Positions 12,640 to 24,050 are shown, counted from the first letter of the stretch. The stretch is DNA of 60,000 bases from Symbiodinium natans (GCA_905221605.1 CAJNDS010001602.1:290501-350500), one strand, 5' to 3'. Notes: a model not told the origin generated them from the letters alone. A program made the numbers and translations.

Positions 12640-13713
12640 CTGGCACGGAGAAAGCATGTGAACATGTGGACCGCAACTTGCGCAAAAAAGGAAACCTTTA
12701 ACCCGAGCAAAGATGCGGAGCTTGGAGCTGATCTGTCTTTGTGACATGCGAGGGCCTGATTCACGGGTAAGTAGCTCCTCAGGTTCGCGTCTGCATACAA
12801 CCTGCAAGGCTTGAGGGCAGCTTAAGGCTATCTTAGGGCCTTAGGGTGTAGTTTTTGCCACCGCCAAGCTGACAAGCCTAGCTGTAAGGGCTGAATCAGG
12901 GCTTCTAGGCTTGTTGACAACACGCGATGAGACTTTAGAGTCAAGAAACGCTGGCTTCTGCAATGGCTGCTGCAGAAGCTGCTAAAATGCAAATGAGCGG
13001 AGCAGCATCACGCACAGCTGCTTTGCAATGGCTGGCAACTAGTGTCGTCTGATTCAAGACCAGGCTGCAGAAGGTATCATGTACCTCTAAACTCTTTCAA
13101 CGCATAAACTCTCAAAGATCACTCTGGACATCTCTGACAGCATGAACACTGGCCCTTTCAACCTCTGACTCGTTGCGATCAGTTCTGCCACCCCCGTACA
13201 TCCACCAAACTCTGCAATTCCAGAAAGTTACAAGTCTCAAAGCTCAGCCACAAACAAGCACTGCCCCAGAAGAAAGTGCAAGTGCAGCCAGGGAGCCACC
13301 AAAGGCCTAAGAGCTCAGCCAGTCTGGTTGTTTTGTTCTGTGCTGTAAGTGCAATGAGAGAGTGCCAGGCGTGATCGCGCGCAAATTGTTGGCCCTCTAC
13401 GAAAGGTCACAAGATCAGAATCAACGACATTGAGGGCACAAGGTGGCCGGTAAACATTTGCAGTTGACGGTCAGTATGCGGTCGCCATTTGCAGTTGGTC
13501 TTGCGACCCGTCTTCGTAGATGCACTCAACCATTACAAGCCCTGCGTGCGATCACAAATTTGGGACCGGTTGGGGACGATTAGGGGGTGGGGAGGTGTGG
13601 TGGCAACAAAAGTTGAGGGCTATGGCCTTGAACAGGCTGGGGTAGGTCCCAAAGAAAAGGTCAGGCCAGCTGTCGGAGTGACTGTCTGACTGTCGCCCTA
13701 GCACCCTGGCCAC

Positions 13714-13869
13714 CTGCCCGCTGCTGCTTGCAGGCAGGGCTCCAATCGTGCAAACCAGCGCGCACAGAAACACATGCATGATGCGTTTGTAGTACAGGCC
13801 CACTCCGACACCTCCGAGGTGGTAGCAGTGCAGTTTGGGGTCCCAAGGAGGCACCCACCAATGCTTCAA
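13714..13869 (-). CDS. Candidate exon with a membrane segment (OSCA/TMEM63-like pattern)
   Basis: The frame ends at a GTGGCC donor and contains GVGVGLYYKRIMHVFLCALV followed by CTIGALPASSSGQ. A glycine-rich entry, an aromatic and basic turn, then one hydrophobic helix ending in LP resembles the first cytoplasm-to-membrane motif I recall from OSCA/TMEM63-type membrane proteins. This is a weak, motif-level resemblance. The acceptor was not located and other multi-pass proteins could look similar. Confidence 0.33.
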
Positions 13870-14149
13870 TTGCGCTCGGTGCAGGAGTTTGGGCTTCCAG
13901 ACAAAATAGCAGGGGGCTTGCCAGGACTGCTGCTTCCGGAGTTGCTGTGGATACTCGAAGCAAGGTCATGAATCTGATGGCCTATGATGTCATCTTCGAG
14001 GAGGTTTGCCTGATTCGCATGTCAGGCATAAGGTTGCGGCTCGGCCAGGGTAGATGAACGCAGCTCACTTTTTTTAATTGGCCGCCCATACACCCTTCAA
14101 AACCAAAACCAATACCTTTTCTTATACGACTCTAGATTTTGGAAAATGG

Positions 14150-14450
14150 GACGGGGAGGGAGGGAGGGAGAGAGAGGGAGAGAGGGAGAGAGAGGGAGAG
14201 AGGGAGAGAGAGGGAGAGAGAGGGAGACGAGGGAAGAGAGAGGGAGAGAGAGGGAGAGAGAGGGTGAGAGAAGGGAGAGAGGGAGAGAGAGGGAGAGGGA
14301 GAGAGGAGGGAGAGAGAGGGAGAGAGAGGGAGAGAGAGGGAGAGAGAGGGAGAGAGAGGGAGAGAGAGGGAGAGAGAGGGAGAGAGAGGGAGGAGGAAAG
14401 AGAAAAAAAGATAGAGAGAGAGAGATATCGAGGGGAGAGGGAGAGGAAGA
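14150..14450 (+). repeat. (GAGAGAGG)-type purine microsatellite
   Basis: About 300 bp of GAGAGGGAGAGA units. All forward frames are open and give Arg/Glu/Gly repeats that are not genes. Confidence 0.95.
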
Positions 14451-15699
14451 GAGTTTTCTTCTTTGCCTCTTCTTCTTCTGCCGGGCTTAGCTTTCTCCCT
14501 CCCTCAGCGTCTGCTGTCAGACACTTGGAGTCGACTGCTACAGGTTTAGGCTCTGATTCCTTAAGAATTCAGTCGCAAGGAGAAGTCTGGTGGGTTTTGG
14601 GCTGTGCTGCGCTGTTGGGTCTAGGACTTGCTGAAGGTCACATCGAGGCTACTTAAGCCCAAATCGGTTCCAAAACGTTCAAGCCCAACCAAACACACCT
14701 CACAAGACGATGATTCCAGACCGGCAGCATGACCCTGAGAACAGGCTTCTGCTGCCCGGTACTAAAGTGTGGGCAAGAACGTCCCTGAAGCCGAGAAGCT
14801 CTCCACCTGGAAACCCTTTTTGTGTGTGGGCTCGCACCCCAAACCCTACGAAAGTGCAGCAAGCAAGTGCGGCGAACCCGGCCGACAGATCTAACCAAAG
14901 ACGCGGCTTCGTTGTACTCGAGTAATCCTTGAGGCAGGCGAAATAAGACATGCTCAGTCCTAAACGCAAAGCCCTGCAATGCCACAACTCGTTTTTGCTT
15001 GGGACGAGTTGTGGGCGTTGTGCTTACACCTTTTTGAAGATACATTCCTTGAAAGTCAATGTTTCCGGGCTTGCGGTTTGCGAGATGACCGCCGCATCTG
15101 TCAACACACTCTTGAATGGGGTCAAGCATCCAGTTTGGGCGTCTTCTCTTCGAACTTCCAAGCCAAACAACACTTCTGGAGTCAGAAGCTCCAAACCGTT
15201 GGGAGGGCATGGCCCGGAAGAGGGGGGAGCTTCATCAAGCGCATCCAAAGAGCCCACAAATGCAGCTTGCGAAGATGTCGATGCCGCCTTGCCTCCAGCA
15301 TGTTCCGGAGATTGGCCACCTGCACGATCTGCATCTATATGACTGAGCTCCTGGACCCTGAAGCCTGAACCCCGAAAACTAAGCCTCTAAATTCTAGACT
15401 CCAAAACCACCCGCAAGCCCAAATCCAAAGGTTTTTGGGTTGTTCGAGTAAAGGCGTCCTTTTCGGCCTGCCCCTTGAGAGCAACTGGTTGATCAAATCC
15501 TGGAAAACCTTGATACATCACGGTTGCAAATTAAAGCGGCGCCGAAAGAAAACACAGATTGAACAATGTTTGTCGGTACTGTGGATGCGTGGGGCTGCAA
15601 GACAACATGACAACACAGACCCCATGTTGAGTTGCAGCCCGTCTGTCTAAAAACGCCTTTATGGGAAAGATGGCTGTTGTACTGTCGGCCAATCTTGAA

Positions 15700-18229
15700 C
15701 GATGTGAACGAAAGTAAACACATCTTCATCAGTGTACGCTTTGCGTTCGTGGGCATTGCTGTGAATCTTTGTGTCGCACTTGTCATCGTTTTGGACATCT
15801 TTGGGATTTAGAGGCGTCGGGGACCCTCACAGCAGCAATACTGGTTTCGAGACTGGCGCAACGGCCAAAGAGCTGTAGTTGTATTAATCTGCATCGTACG
15901 AAGAACAACAGCAACAAAAGCTGAGAGGCCAACAGAAAGAGAAGACGGCTGAAAGTCAAAGAGCAAGGGTGCCGCGAAGCCGAGAAGCCCAGAGGCCAAG
16001 GGAAGAAATTCGGACGAACTGCTAGAGGCTCAGGCAAATAGGCAAGTTCATCCACGAAAACACTCAAATGTAAGCCCCCGCCCCTGACTACTTGTTCACG
16101 TCTCTTCATGGCGAGGCGAGCCAAACACAAACTGCACACAAACTGCGCACCCCAGCAAGAACTAAGCTTTGAAGATCTATAAAGTATATCTCGGCAATTC
16201 AAGCACAAACTACGCGCTAGAAGCGCGAAGGCAGTGTGATTGCGACAATGATGCCGATTGACTACGTAGCTGTAAGCACGTTCTCTTGCAAAGAAAGTCG
16301 CTCACGAACTTAAGGGCACTTTCTCTCGGTAATTGCGACGTAAGGCGTGATGTGATGGCTTCACACCACCATGTCACATGGCTCTGTCGAGCTTCAGTTG
16401 TAGCAGTGGCCAGTACCACATAGATGATTCATAGATGCAGACCGCAGCGCACCATATGATCAGGGTGCACACTGCTGCAGACGGCCCAATACACACTGGA
16501 GAGAAAGTAAGTCTTCCGGGACTCGCCTTGCAGAATCCCACAGCTCAAACACACGTCAAACGGCGCACAAATATGCGTAATCTGTAATCTGTAGTCGTTG
16601 TCGGTCGCCAACCTGTGCTTGCCTAGAAAAGCGGTTAGACGCCTGGAAATACTTGCTCCTACAAACGCCATCACGTCATCGTTCCCTTGACGCACGCCAC
16701 ATCAATCAGAAAGCGCGTCTGTGTTTTGAGCCCCTACCCCACAAGGAACATGAAAATGCCACCACGGCGGCAATACTCTAGGAAGCCAACTGGGACCCGG
16801 GCTGATTGCGGGTTGTCCCAATCACCGCGGCAGTAAAGAGCTATGACTATGACGACCTTGTTGGGCGTTGGATTCAACATTTATAAAACTGGAACCTCTG
16901 GCCTCAAAACGAGATGCTCATGGCGATGCCTGCTGCCCAGGCACCAACACGGCAATGAGTATGACCAAAACATTCAACACCTCAGACACGCTTCATTGAC
17001 AATGCTCACCCGCAAGGTCTCAATGAAATACTACAGCCCTCCCGAGCACGACACGGAAGACTTGCACAACACCAACCAAGCATAATGAGCTCCCCCAAAC
17101 GAACATGGCTCAAACAGAACCACAGCCCGTCTGATGATTGATGCCATTCGGAGTAGTCAAGCTGCACCGGATGTGACTCCATTTGAATCCAAGTAAAAAA
17201 CGCACTGGCCATCCTTTCTGATGAAGCCTGGGCGGTCATGATCATTCTTTCCGAAGCCTTGCACTAGCATGTCGGACGCACGGCACACCTGTCACATCTT
17301 CGCACATGACGTTATCTGGTCAGGCCTTCGAAACACTGCGAGCACCGCAGGTGCGACTCGCAGAATTGGCAGCCTGGCCCGCATTGGGAGGAAGGTTCGG
17401 GAACACACGAACGATTGGGACCATGACGCACAATCTCCTTCATGGGTGAATGCCAGCGAGAGCCCGCCTGCAATCTTACAAGGTTCGCAAACGTTGATGC
17501 GTGAATTCGGAAGTGATCTGCCGGGGCTGAACTTCGCGCAATCCTTGCCAAGCGAAAGCAACATAAGGTCGACTGAACTGGTAGTCAACTCGTGGGCTGA
17601 CTGAAACATGCAAATTATGATGTTAAAATATTTTAAACAGCCTGTACGACTGCGCGTAGCTAACTGTCCAAGGATCTTGTGCTGCCACGCAAGTGAAGAT
17701 ACATGGGAAGGACGGGTTCGGTGCCACGTATGAGCACGAATCCTGGGTCAGCGCATGCAGATACGCAGCTGGACGCAACATACATCAACACACAACTGAA
17801 GATTCAGCATGGACCCATGCCAACAGGATCCACCTGTTCATTTGCCAAACATAGCAGCCATGATTCTGGACAAGCGAGTTGTCGGTAACTAAGTGTGCAA
17901 TTGGTGTACTGCTCCTTTTGGCACATTGGTTTCATACTCCGCGCTGCTTCGTAACCTTGGGTAAGCAACACACACGAACAAACGACATGGTCTCGAAACA
18001 CTTTTTTCGTAGTGCAGCTGCTGAATAGGAGTTCTGTGCAAGCCGAGTGGCCAGAATCTAGGTCTATGGCAGACGTGCCACAGGAGCCCTGGAATGCTTT
18101 GACGGCCCTGCCACGCAAACAGTGCGAACGCGAATGCAAATCGGAACTACAGCTGCGGTACTTTTTTTGGGTTATGTGCTCGGAACCGGAACGTTGATCA
18201 CAGCGACATTGCCTCCATTTCTTGCTTCT
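15700..18229. other. Unrecognised sequence at the start of the repeat block
   Basis: Telomere-like words nearly vanish here. Several minus-strand stretches look weakly protein-like (for example HICAPFDVCLSCGILQGES near 16.55 kb and SERMASAFFTWIQMES near 17.2 kb) but are broken by stops. They could be the remains of mobile-element proteins. No family was recognised. Confidence 0.4.
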
Positions 18230-18440
18230 GGGCGCACACAAAACCCTAAAAAAAGGAGGCGCGCAAGAAGTCTCACAAAGGTGGCAGCTTCAGTCTGGCT
18301 TCGGTGCTCCAGCGGCCACCGAGCTCAAGAGCGAGGACGACGAGCTTGCATCGTGCAGACTGCCAGTGCTAGTGCAGCGCCAGCAGTGCGACCAGCAGCC
18401 CAGAGGGGGCTCTAACCAAAAGTCAAAAGGGACACCAGTG
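18230..18440 (-). mobile_element. LINE family A fragment 1 (C-terminal tail)
   Basis: The minus strand reads YTGVPFDF and, after frame changes, TEAATFVRLLA. The latter matches the tail of a dinoflagellate-type non-LTR retrotransposon ORF2, which in other copies here reads GRWSAVAASFVREL. Stops and frameshifts show it is dead. The first 80 bases (18361-18440) repeat almost exactly at 19981-20060. Confidence 0.6.
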
Positions 18441-20060
18441 TAGTTTGTTGAGCACACGGTGAAAACCCAAAAAAGGCCGTGCTGTTGCCCTGAGCCCTTC
18501 CCGTCATGACGGCAATAACTTCGGCCAGCCGGGCTTCATTGCACCCACCAAGGCGGCCTCAACCGCATCATCCCCATCCCGATCACAACTCAGCTACTAG
18601 ACTTCCGCCACACATATGTTCTCGCAATTCTACTCTATTCGAGTCACTGCCTTCCTGAAAACATTCAGACGTGCAACAATGTGCAACTGCAAAGGGTTCA
18701 TTGCCGGCCTGCCCTGCCGCCAAGGGCAACAAAGCCAAAACAAAGCAGCGTAGGCCCATGGCTCAAGATGCTGAAAAAATTCACGTCGGTTGTTGTTTTG
18801 TTTTTTTAGATCGATTGTTGTTCCTTCACCTGCGACGATTTCAACCACTCGTCATGTGTCGCAACATGTTGTTGCGACGGCCAATCATGAAGGACTGAAT
18901 ATCTTTGCTGGTAGTTTTGGTTATCAGCACTCCACGGCTCTGTCCAAATGCGGCAATGGAAGCACATCGCCGACGCCACGGCAGACACGCGGCAGGCAAA
19001 ACCAACATGTAAGTGCATCCCGTCTGTCCTTGTCATCCTTCGGTATGGCAAGCTGATTGTCCATACCAATAGGTACAGTTGCAGAGAAACCCAAACCCGT
19101 CTCATTGAAATGGAGAATAAATAGAACATAAACCAGAACAAACTTTGCAAATGGCCGCCTTGAGTTTGCCAGCTCTTCTTGATGCCTCCCACAACCTAGC
19201 CTGCAAGCATCTGCAATCGCCAGGCCGAAGGTTCTTCTGCGCCCTATTTTTTTCCTGTGACCTATGTTTGTTTTGGCTTCCGGCGGGTTGCAGTATCATT
19301 GCTTGGGTTTGTTGAGTGGTTTGGCCACCGGTAAAATGAGGGGGTTGAGGGCTCAAGCCTTGCACCTGTGGCTAAAGATGTGGTTTTCCACCATGGTCTG
19401 ACACCGTGGCGCGCATGAACCAAGGGGTGACCTCAGCCAACCTCTGGTGATTTCGGACATTTTTCCAGGTGCAGGGGTTTGCTCTACCGGTAAGGAGAAG
19501 CAACTCATCCCTAAACTGCGAAGGCATGCATCGGTACACTCCAACACTTGGCCTGAGCGAGCATCAGCTGATCTTCGCGTGATCGGTCGCGCCTTGGTGA
19601 TTCATAAACATGGACAACAAAACACATGCTTGCGTTCAGCACATCCCTCTCAGACTGGCACCAGGCAGTGGTCACACGCCACGGATTGAGGGAACCTCCA
19701 CAAATGGTATGTGAGCGCGCACACATCTGCCAAGCAGGGTAGCTTTTTTTTCCCTCGCACCTTTTTACCGGCATCTAATCTAAAGCTAAGCGGTCCCAGT
19801 GCAAACCCAAGGCCAGGCCGACTGCGCGCTACATTGTCTATCATGCGGCTTGCAAGGGGCGGCTCAAGGGAAGAGTCTGCGAGGATGTCGCTCAGCAGCA
19901 GGGATTCGCCATCGACATTGGCTGGGCCGCCACGGGGCAAGGAGAGGAGGCTTGCTGCAAAGGCGCGGTGGGCTTTGCGTGCCAGTGCTAGTGCAGCGCC
20001 GGCAGTGCGACCAGCAGCTCTGCGGGGGCTCCAGCAGAAGTCAAAAGGGACACCAGTGTA
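18361..20060. repeat. 80-bp direct repeat pair (18361-18440 and 19981-20060)
   Basis: The copies share GCCAGTGCTAGTGCAGCGCC through GGACACCAGTGTAG with few differences. They are the same segment of two LINE family A copies in equal orientation, 1.62 kb apart. Confidence 0.8.
18441..19839. other. Unrecognised sequence between LINE fragments
   Basis: No recognised coding sequence, and there is no telomere-like array. It probably includes LINE 3' sequence or other decayed repeats, but this was not shown. Confidence 0.35.
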
Positions 20061-20859
20061 GAGTCTAGAGCCGGTCGCAAGCTGCGAGCCCCCCCAGAAT
20101 ACTGGTTCGTTAGCATATGTGGCGCTCATCCTGGGAGCAACGGTGGCTCCGGCCTCCCAGCAGATGCAGGCGGCAGCACGCTGTAGGGGCCCGCCCCTGG
20201 CGCCGGACCGTGGACTTGCTGCAAGGTGGAACAAGTCATTCGGTTGCCGGCAGCGGCGGGATAGCTCAGGCGAGACCGGTCTCGTGGTGAATACACTCGC
20301 TGCATGAGGGCCCGACTGCAAGTCCAACATGGCACGGCCTGGGGCATCCAGCGGATGGCTCGGTGGCAAAACTCATCAACTGTGCGTGAGGCTAAGCACT
20401 GCCACCCACGTGTGAGGCACCGCCGAGAGCACGGCATCCCACGTGCGGGCCTGGAAACCTGCAACGCTGTGGCATCCTTCAGGGCGGCTAGGGCGTGAGG
20501 CAACGGCCCAGGGCCTTCCAAAGAATGCGTGAGGGCTTGAGCGATGGCTCGGTCGCGACGCAAGATGCCCAGTAAACCGCGAAAGCATGGCGCTCGGCGT
20601 TGCCAAGCCCAAGTAAGTCCACTGCGGCGCAACGCGAGTTGGTCACGTGCAGCACCCAAGCTGGCAAACCGTAATCAATATCGGCAGGCAGCAAGGCATC
20701 CAGGCAGCTAAGGGCAGTGTCATGCCCAGCCACGTACGCTCGCATGTCTTCAGGTGACAATGTGCGAAACAAGTATTGCTGCAACAGCCACGCAACCTGA
20801 ATGTCGGCAAGGAGCAGCAGGCGGTCAGGAGAACTTTTGCTTGGCGAGCAAGGTCTCAT
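19840..20859 (-). mobile_element. LINE family A fragment 2 (post-RT region to tail)
   Basis: Reading along the minus strand, the fragment gives LLGLGNAERHAFAVYWAS (the region after the RT domain), then LQSGPHAASVFTTRP, then RAAACICWEAGATVAPRM, then LYTGVPFDFCWSPRRAAGR and finally AFAASLLSLPRGG. Order and content agree with the C-terminal half of a LINE ORF2. The match is spread over three frames. About 80 residues between the GVPFDF block and AFAASLL are missing compared with fragments 1, 4 and 5, indicating an internal deletion. The element is dead. Confidence 0.75.
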
Positions 20860-20869
20860 GCAAGGAACG

Positions 20870-21142
20870 CCGCGTCATGCTGTTCCGCAGACTTCGGTTA
20901 GCCCTGCCCCGCGGCGCTGCTTTTTTTTTCTCTGTGGTGGGGACCACCGCTTCGCATGCGCGCAAGTTGGTGTGCTGGCCAGGAGAGCTGGCCCCCTTGA
21001 TCAAGCGGCGGCTCGTATCTGTAGGGAAGCAGGTGCCCGAGTCGCCGCCCATGTCGCCCTGCGTGACCTCAACCTGGATGTGCCTGCGGCCGACGGGCGC
21101 CGGATCGAGGTGGTGGCCAACGGCCTCCCCATTTGGCATTAG
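20870..21142 (+). mobile_element. LINE family A fragment 3, opposite orientation
   Basis: The plus strand reads VGVLARRAGPLDQAAARICR, then EAGARVAAHVALRDLNLDVP and RRIEVVANGLPIWH in one uninterrupted frame. It is the same protein region as the ICWEAGATVAP part of fragment 2 but is better preserved and runs the other way. It abuts fragment 2 head to head and ends exactly where the telomere-like array begins. Confidence 0.8.
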
Positions 21143-21230
21143 GGTCTATGGTTTAGGGTTGAGGGTTTAGAGTTTCGGGTTTCGGGCCTAGGGTTTAGGG
21201 TTTAATTAGTGTTTCGGGTTTGGGGCGGGT
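21143..21230. repeat. Telomere-like heptamer array (TTTAGGG/TTTCGGG)
   Basis: The mirror of the right-hand array: GGTTTAGGGTT, GAGGGTTTAG, TTTCGGG and TTTAGGG units beginning directly at the end of LINE fragment 3. Confidence 0.8.
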
Positions 21231-21775
21231 CAGCCAAAACATTTCCTGCCTCGCTATTCCTAGGAAACCGAGGCAGTAATGCATCGGACCCCCAACCACC
21301 CAAAAAACACCCCCCCCCCCCCTCCAATACATTATCAAATAGGATGTTCCCTCCCAGCAGTGGTGTAGCCCCCATCGAACACATTAAGGTTTTAATGTAT
21401 TGGAACCCCCTCATGTTCGACTGAGTACGTGACAAGTTTCTTTGGTGTCGCGCGGGATGCATACATTGATTTGTACAGCCTGGAGGAACATTGACAAAGA
21501 TGATTGGTCAAAAGCCGTCGATGTTTGGAATGATTCTAACATTGACGTGATGTCATGCTCAAACGCAGTTTGACACCATGTAAAGTTGCGTTCTGTTCAC
21601 CATCTGCGCCCCCATGCACGATCCAGCTTTTGACGTTGGCAAGGCCCTCACCCCCTTACTGGCATCCCTCCTACTTTATCATGTATTGGAGCGGGAGGGG
21701 GGGGGTGGTTGGGGGGTCCGATGCATTACTGCTTGGGTTTCCCAGGAATAGCGAGACAGGAAATGTATCGGCTGA

Positions 21776-21955
21776 CCCTTCCCAAACCCTAAACCCGAAA
21801 CCCGAAACCCGAAACCCGAAACCCGAGACCCGAAACCCGAAACCCGACACCCTAAACTTTAAACGCCAAACGCTAAAGCCTAAACCCGAAACGCTAAACG
21901 CTAAAGCCTAAACCCTAAATCTCCCTAAACCCTAAACCCTACCAACCAAAAATGC
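21776..21955. repeat. Telomere-like heptamer array (CCCGAAA/CCCTAAA)
   Basis: Tandem heptamers, mainly CCCGAAA with CCCTAAA at both ends and variants such as CGCTAAA. This is the longest and most regular telomere-like array in the window and forms the outer end of the foldback element. Confidence 0.85.
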
Positions 21956-21999
21956 GTGAGCTGTGCAAACATAGCACGAGGATGCCTCATCTGCATGTT

Positions 22000-22547
22000 T
22001 TAGCCGTCGCAAGGTCTACCAGGAACGCGCGCTCCATTTGGCGACCAACTCATCGCACGCTTCACCCACCTGTTTGTTGGCAACTTTGCCACATGATGTG
22101 CGAAATTCCAATAGCCACGGAGGCTTTTGTAAGACCAGCTTTGCAAATTTTGCGTTTGAGTCATTTTCTGGACATGTTGATTCCATTACGACCGATCAGG
22201 TCCCGAAGGACCATGCTTCTACGCAATCGTCGCCATTCTGAATCCAGCTTGCGAAGATGATGCTGCCATACTCTACGACTCCCTGCACCAGAACATGCAA
22301 CCGGTGTCCCTACAGCTTCGAAAAATTTACCCGAAGGGCCAATGAGACGTGCTTGTCATATAAAATCAATTTTTTCCACCTGTTTGCCTAATTTTTTTGC
22401 ACGTGCAGTTGCATGGAAATGAAATTCGACATCCGAGGTTTGGTCACCACTCATGGACAACGGACACCCCAACCATTTGTGCGTGCAACCATCACATACG
22501 ATGTCAATGAGTTTCCTCATAATTTTGGCGGTTGAAAATTGCCGCAT
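22000..22547 (-). mobile_element. LINE family B fragment (RT C-terminal region)
   Basis: The minus strand gives KWLGCPLSMSGDQTSDVEFH, matching the KWLG motif near the end of LINE reverse transcriptases. Farther on, in another frame, it gives SWSYKSLRGYWNFAHHVAKL and RWVKRAMSWSPNGARVPGRP. This is the thumb/tail pattern, with a W-x-x-A-x-x-W block and a GRP box. A G-rich box at 22549-22620 abuts its start. Stops show decay. Confidence 0.72.
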
Positions 22548-22548
22548 G

Positions 22549-22625
22549 GGGGGGTGGCGGGTCGGGGGGAAAGTGGGACTTTCCTGTGGGTCGGGCGGGG
22601 TAGGGGGGGGAGTTCAGAAACGAGG
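22549..22625. repeat. G-rich box, copy 1
   Basis: The GGGTCGGGGGG, GTGGG and GGGACTTT blocks are followed by GTGGGTCGGG and a G run. Copy 2 at 23398-23470 has the same order of words. Both interrupt or bound LINE fragments and could fold as G-quadruplexes. Confidence 0.55.
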
Positions 22626-22922
22626 TTTTGCTGCGGGTCCAGGATTGCTGAAAAACCATCGAGTAATCAGGCCCTGCGGGAAAATGTAAAGTTTGGCAAA
22701 ACTGTTCAGAAAAGCATCAAAACAGTGCCGAAACAGGGTTGCCATTGCATCAGTCGTCTACGGTATGTGATTCAACAAGGAAGACAGTCCTTCGCTTTCG
22801 CTTTCGCCCGTTCGGGTCCACGTGAAACATTACAAGCGTCAGACTGTTCCTGCTGCTAGTGGACCACGGTCCTATAAGGACATGGGGAATGGGGGCGTGC
22901 TTGAGTGTTGGCACGATTCGGT

Positions 22923-23327
22923 CTATACATTCTTAAAGCTTTGTACGTACTGGCTTGCAGCGGGCGGCCGATTTGCTGTTTCAGCAATATCAGTCCACGT
23001 ATTCACCGCTGGAAAATTACAGGCTGCAAAACTGCGGAGTCGATCATCCCACTTCGTTAGCGGGCGACCGGGTCGACGATGTAGTTTTAAAGCAAAATTT
23101 GTTTGCCAGTTGCTTTCTGGACACCATTTGACAACAGCCGCGGCCCAATTGGGAATTCGCAACATTTGGAAAGCGAAGTTGTACTGACGTCGTGCAAGCT
23201 GGCGAGACCAGGTGTCCACAGGGTGTATGTGTAACGCTGCAGTCAGTCTGTGTTTCATCCGACTCATAGTGCTGTGCCAATCTTCGTTTGCAACTCGCCC
23301 TTGCCACTTCGAAATCCAGTCCATCAC
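22923..23327 (-). mobile_element. LINE family B fragment (tail, open 134-codon frame)
   Basis: An uninterrupted minus-strand frame contains DTWSRQLARRQYNFAFQMLR, VVKWCPESNWQTNFALKLHR and RPGRPLTKWDDRLRSFA. The GRP-x5-WDD box is typical of the C-terminus of non-LTR retrotransposon polyproteins. It covers the same region as the fragment at 22.0-22.5 kb but differs greatly in sequence, so they are separate, old insertions. Confidence 0.75.
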
Positions 23328-23397
23328 TTCAAGCTATCCATTCTCTCCCCCGTTCATCAAGCATTAAATCTATTTCCACAAAGATAATTGAAGTAAC

Positions 23398-23470
23398 TCC
23401 CGCGGGTCGGGGGAGGCGGGGTGGGGGGAAGGAACTTTGTTGTGGGTCGGGGGGGTGGGAATGGGAAGGC
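23398..23470. repeat. G-rich box, copy 2
   Basis: GCGGGTCGGGGG, GGTGGGG, GAACTTTGTTGTGGGTCGGG and a G run lie in direct orientation relative to the box 0.85 kb away. It marks the 3' side of LINE fragment 4. Confidence 0.55.
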
Positions 23471-23489
23471 AGCTCTTGCATCGCACATG

Positions 23490-24050
23490 TCGCCTCTAAG
23501 TGGTAGCTCAAGGAAGGACGCTGCGTAGGCGTGCATGGCCGCGATTGCGAGGAGGCCGAACCAGTGCTTCACCCACCCTGCGCTCGCGGCGGCGTCGCGC
23601 AAGGTTGCGGAGGAAGCGGCTTCAGCACCTGAGCGCCCTCCTAAGGCCCTCCTACCTCGACCCCGACAACGAGCTGTGCTAGCTCAGGGTACGTTTGGGT
23701 CCGCTTTCGGCGAGCGGCGGCCTGCGCCCGGCTGCGGCATGCCGTCAATAGCAAGCTGGTCCAATGCCAAACTGGTTAGCCGTTCGCCAGGACTGCGATG
23801 CAACGTGCGTCGCTGACAGGAACATCGATGTTCATGTCGGCGAAATGAAAAAGGTGCGTCTGTTGCAAGCCGCGACGGCAGCCCGCTGCCAGCCACGCAG
23901 GCAGCCGTCCCCGTGCGCCGCCGCCGAAGCACAAAAACCGAGCGCAACCGCCAATGCGAACAGGGCCGGGCCGGCATGGGGGTCGCCCTGTTCACCGCCC
24001 GAAGGGGGCGACAGGCTCGGTGCCGCAACGCGTGGAGAGCGCGGATTGGT
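23490..24050 (-). mobile_element. LINE family A fragment 4 (RT motif joined to tail)
   Basis: The minus strand contains GGEQGDPHAGPALFALA, the reverse-transcriptase motif around QGDP, then MNIDVPVSDARCIAVLANG, then WVKHWFGLLAIAAMHAYAAS and FLELPL. Several hundred residues that should lie between the RT motif and the MNIDVP block are absent, and the pieces are in different frames. This is a decayed, internally deleted copy. Confidence 0.72.

Larger units (their letters stand above)
21130..21955. mobile_element. Foldback element with telomere-like terminal arrays
   Basis: The arms are about 190-280 bp and inverted. Left arm 21143-21337: TTTAGGG/TTTCGGG repeats, then GGGTCAGCC, ACATTTCCTG, CTCGCTATTCCT, GCAGTAATGCATCGGACCCC, a poly-C run and CCAATACAT. 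Right arm 21676-21955 carries the same blocks in reverse complement (ATGTATTGGA, GGGTCCGATGCATTACTGC, AGGAATAGCGAGACAGGAAATGT, GGCTGACCC) and then a CCCGAAA/CCCTAAA array of about 170 bp. The 340-bp centre shows no recognised coding sequence. A smaller inverted repeat lies inside (21323-21334 with 21393-21404). The element sits between two unrelated LINE fragments. No transposase was seen, so it would be non-autonomous. Confidence 0.8.

Noticed and set aside
19650-20369. 239-codon minus-strand frame as a possible intact gene
   Set aside because: Its recognisable parts are LINE ORF2 segments joined across a deletion, with other parts of the same protein in neighbouring frames. It is a decayed retrotransposon.
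21309-21322. Poly-C run, with others at 28.69, 48.25 and 51.25 kb, as a possible assembly or regulatory signal
   Set aside because: Such runs occur repeatedly without a shared context. Apart from the one inside the foldback element there was no further structure to support a function.
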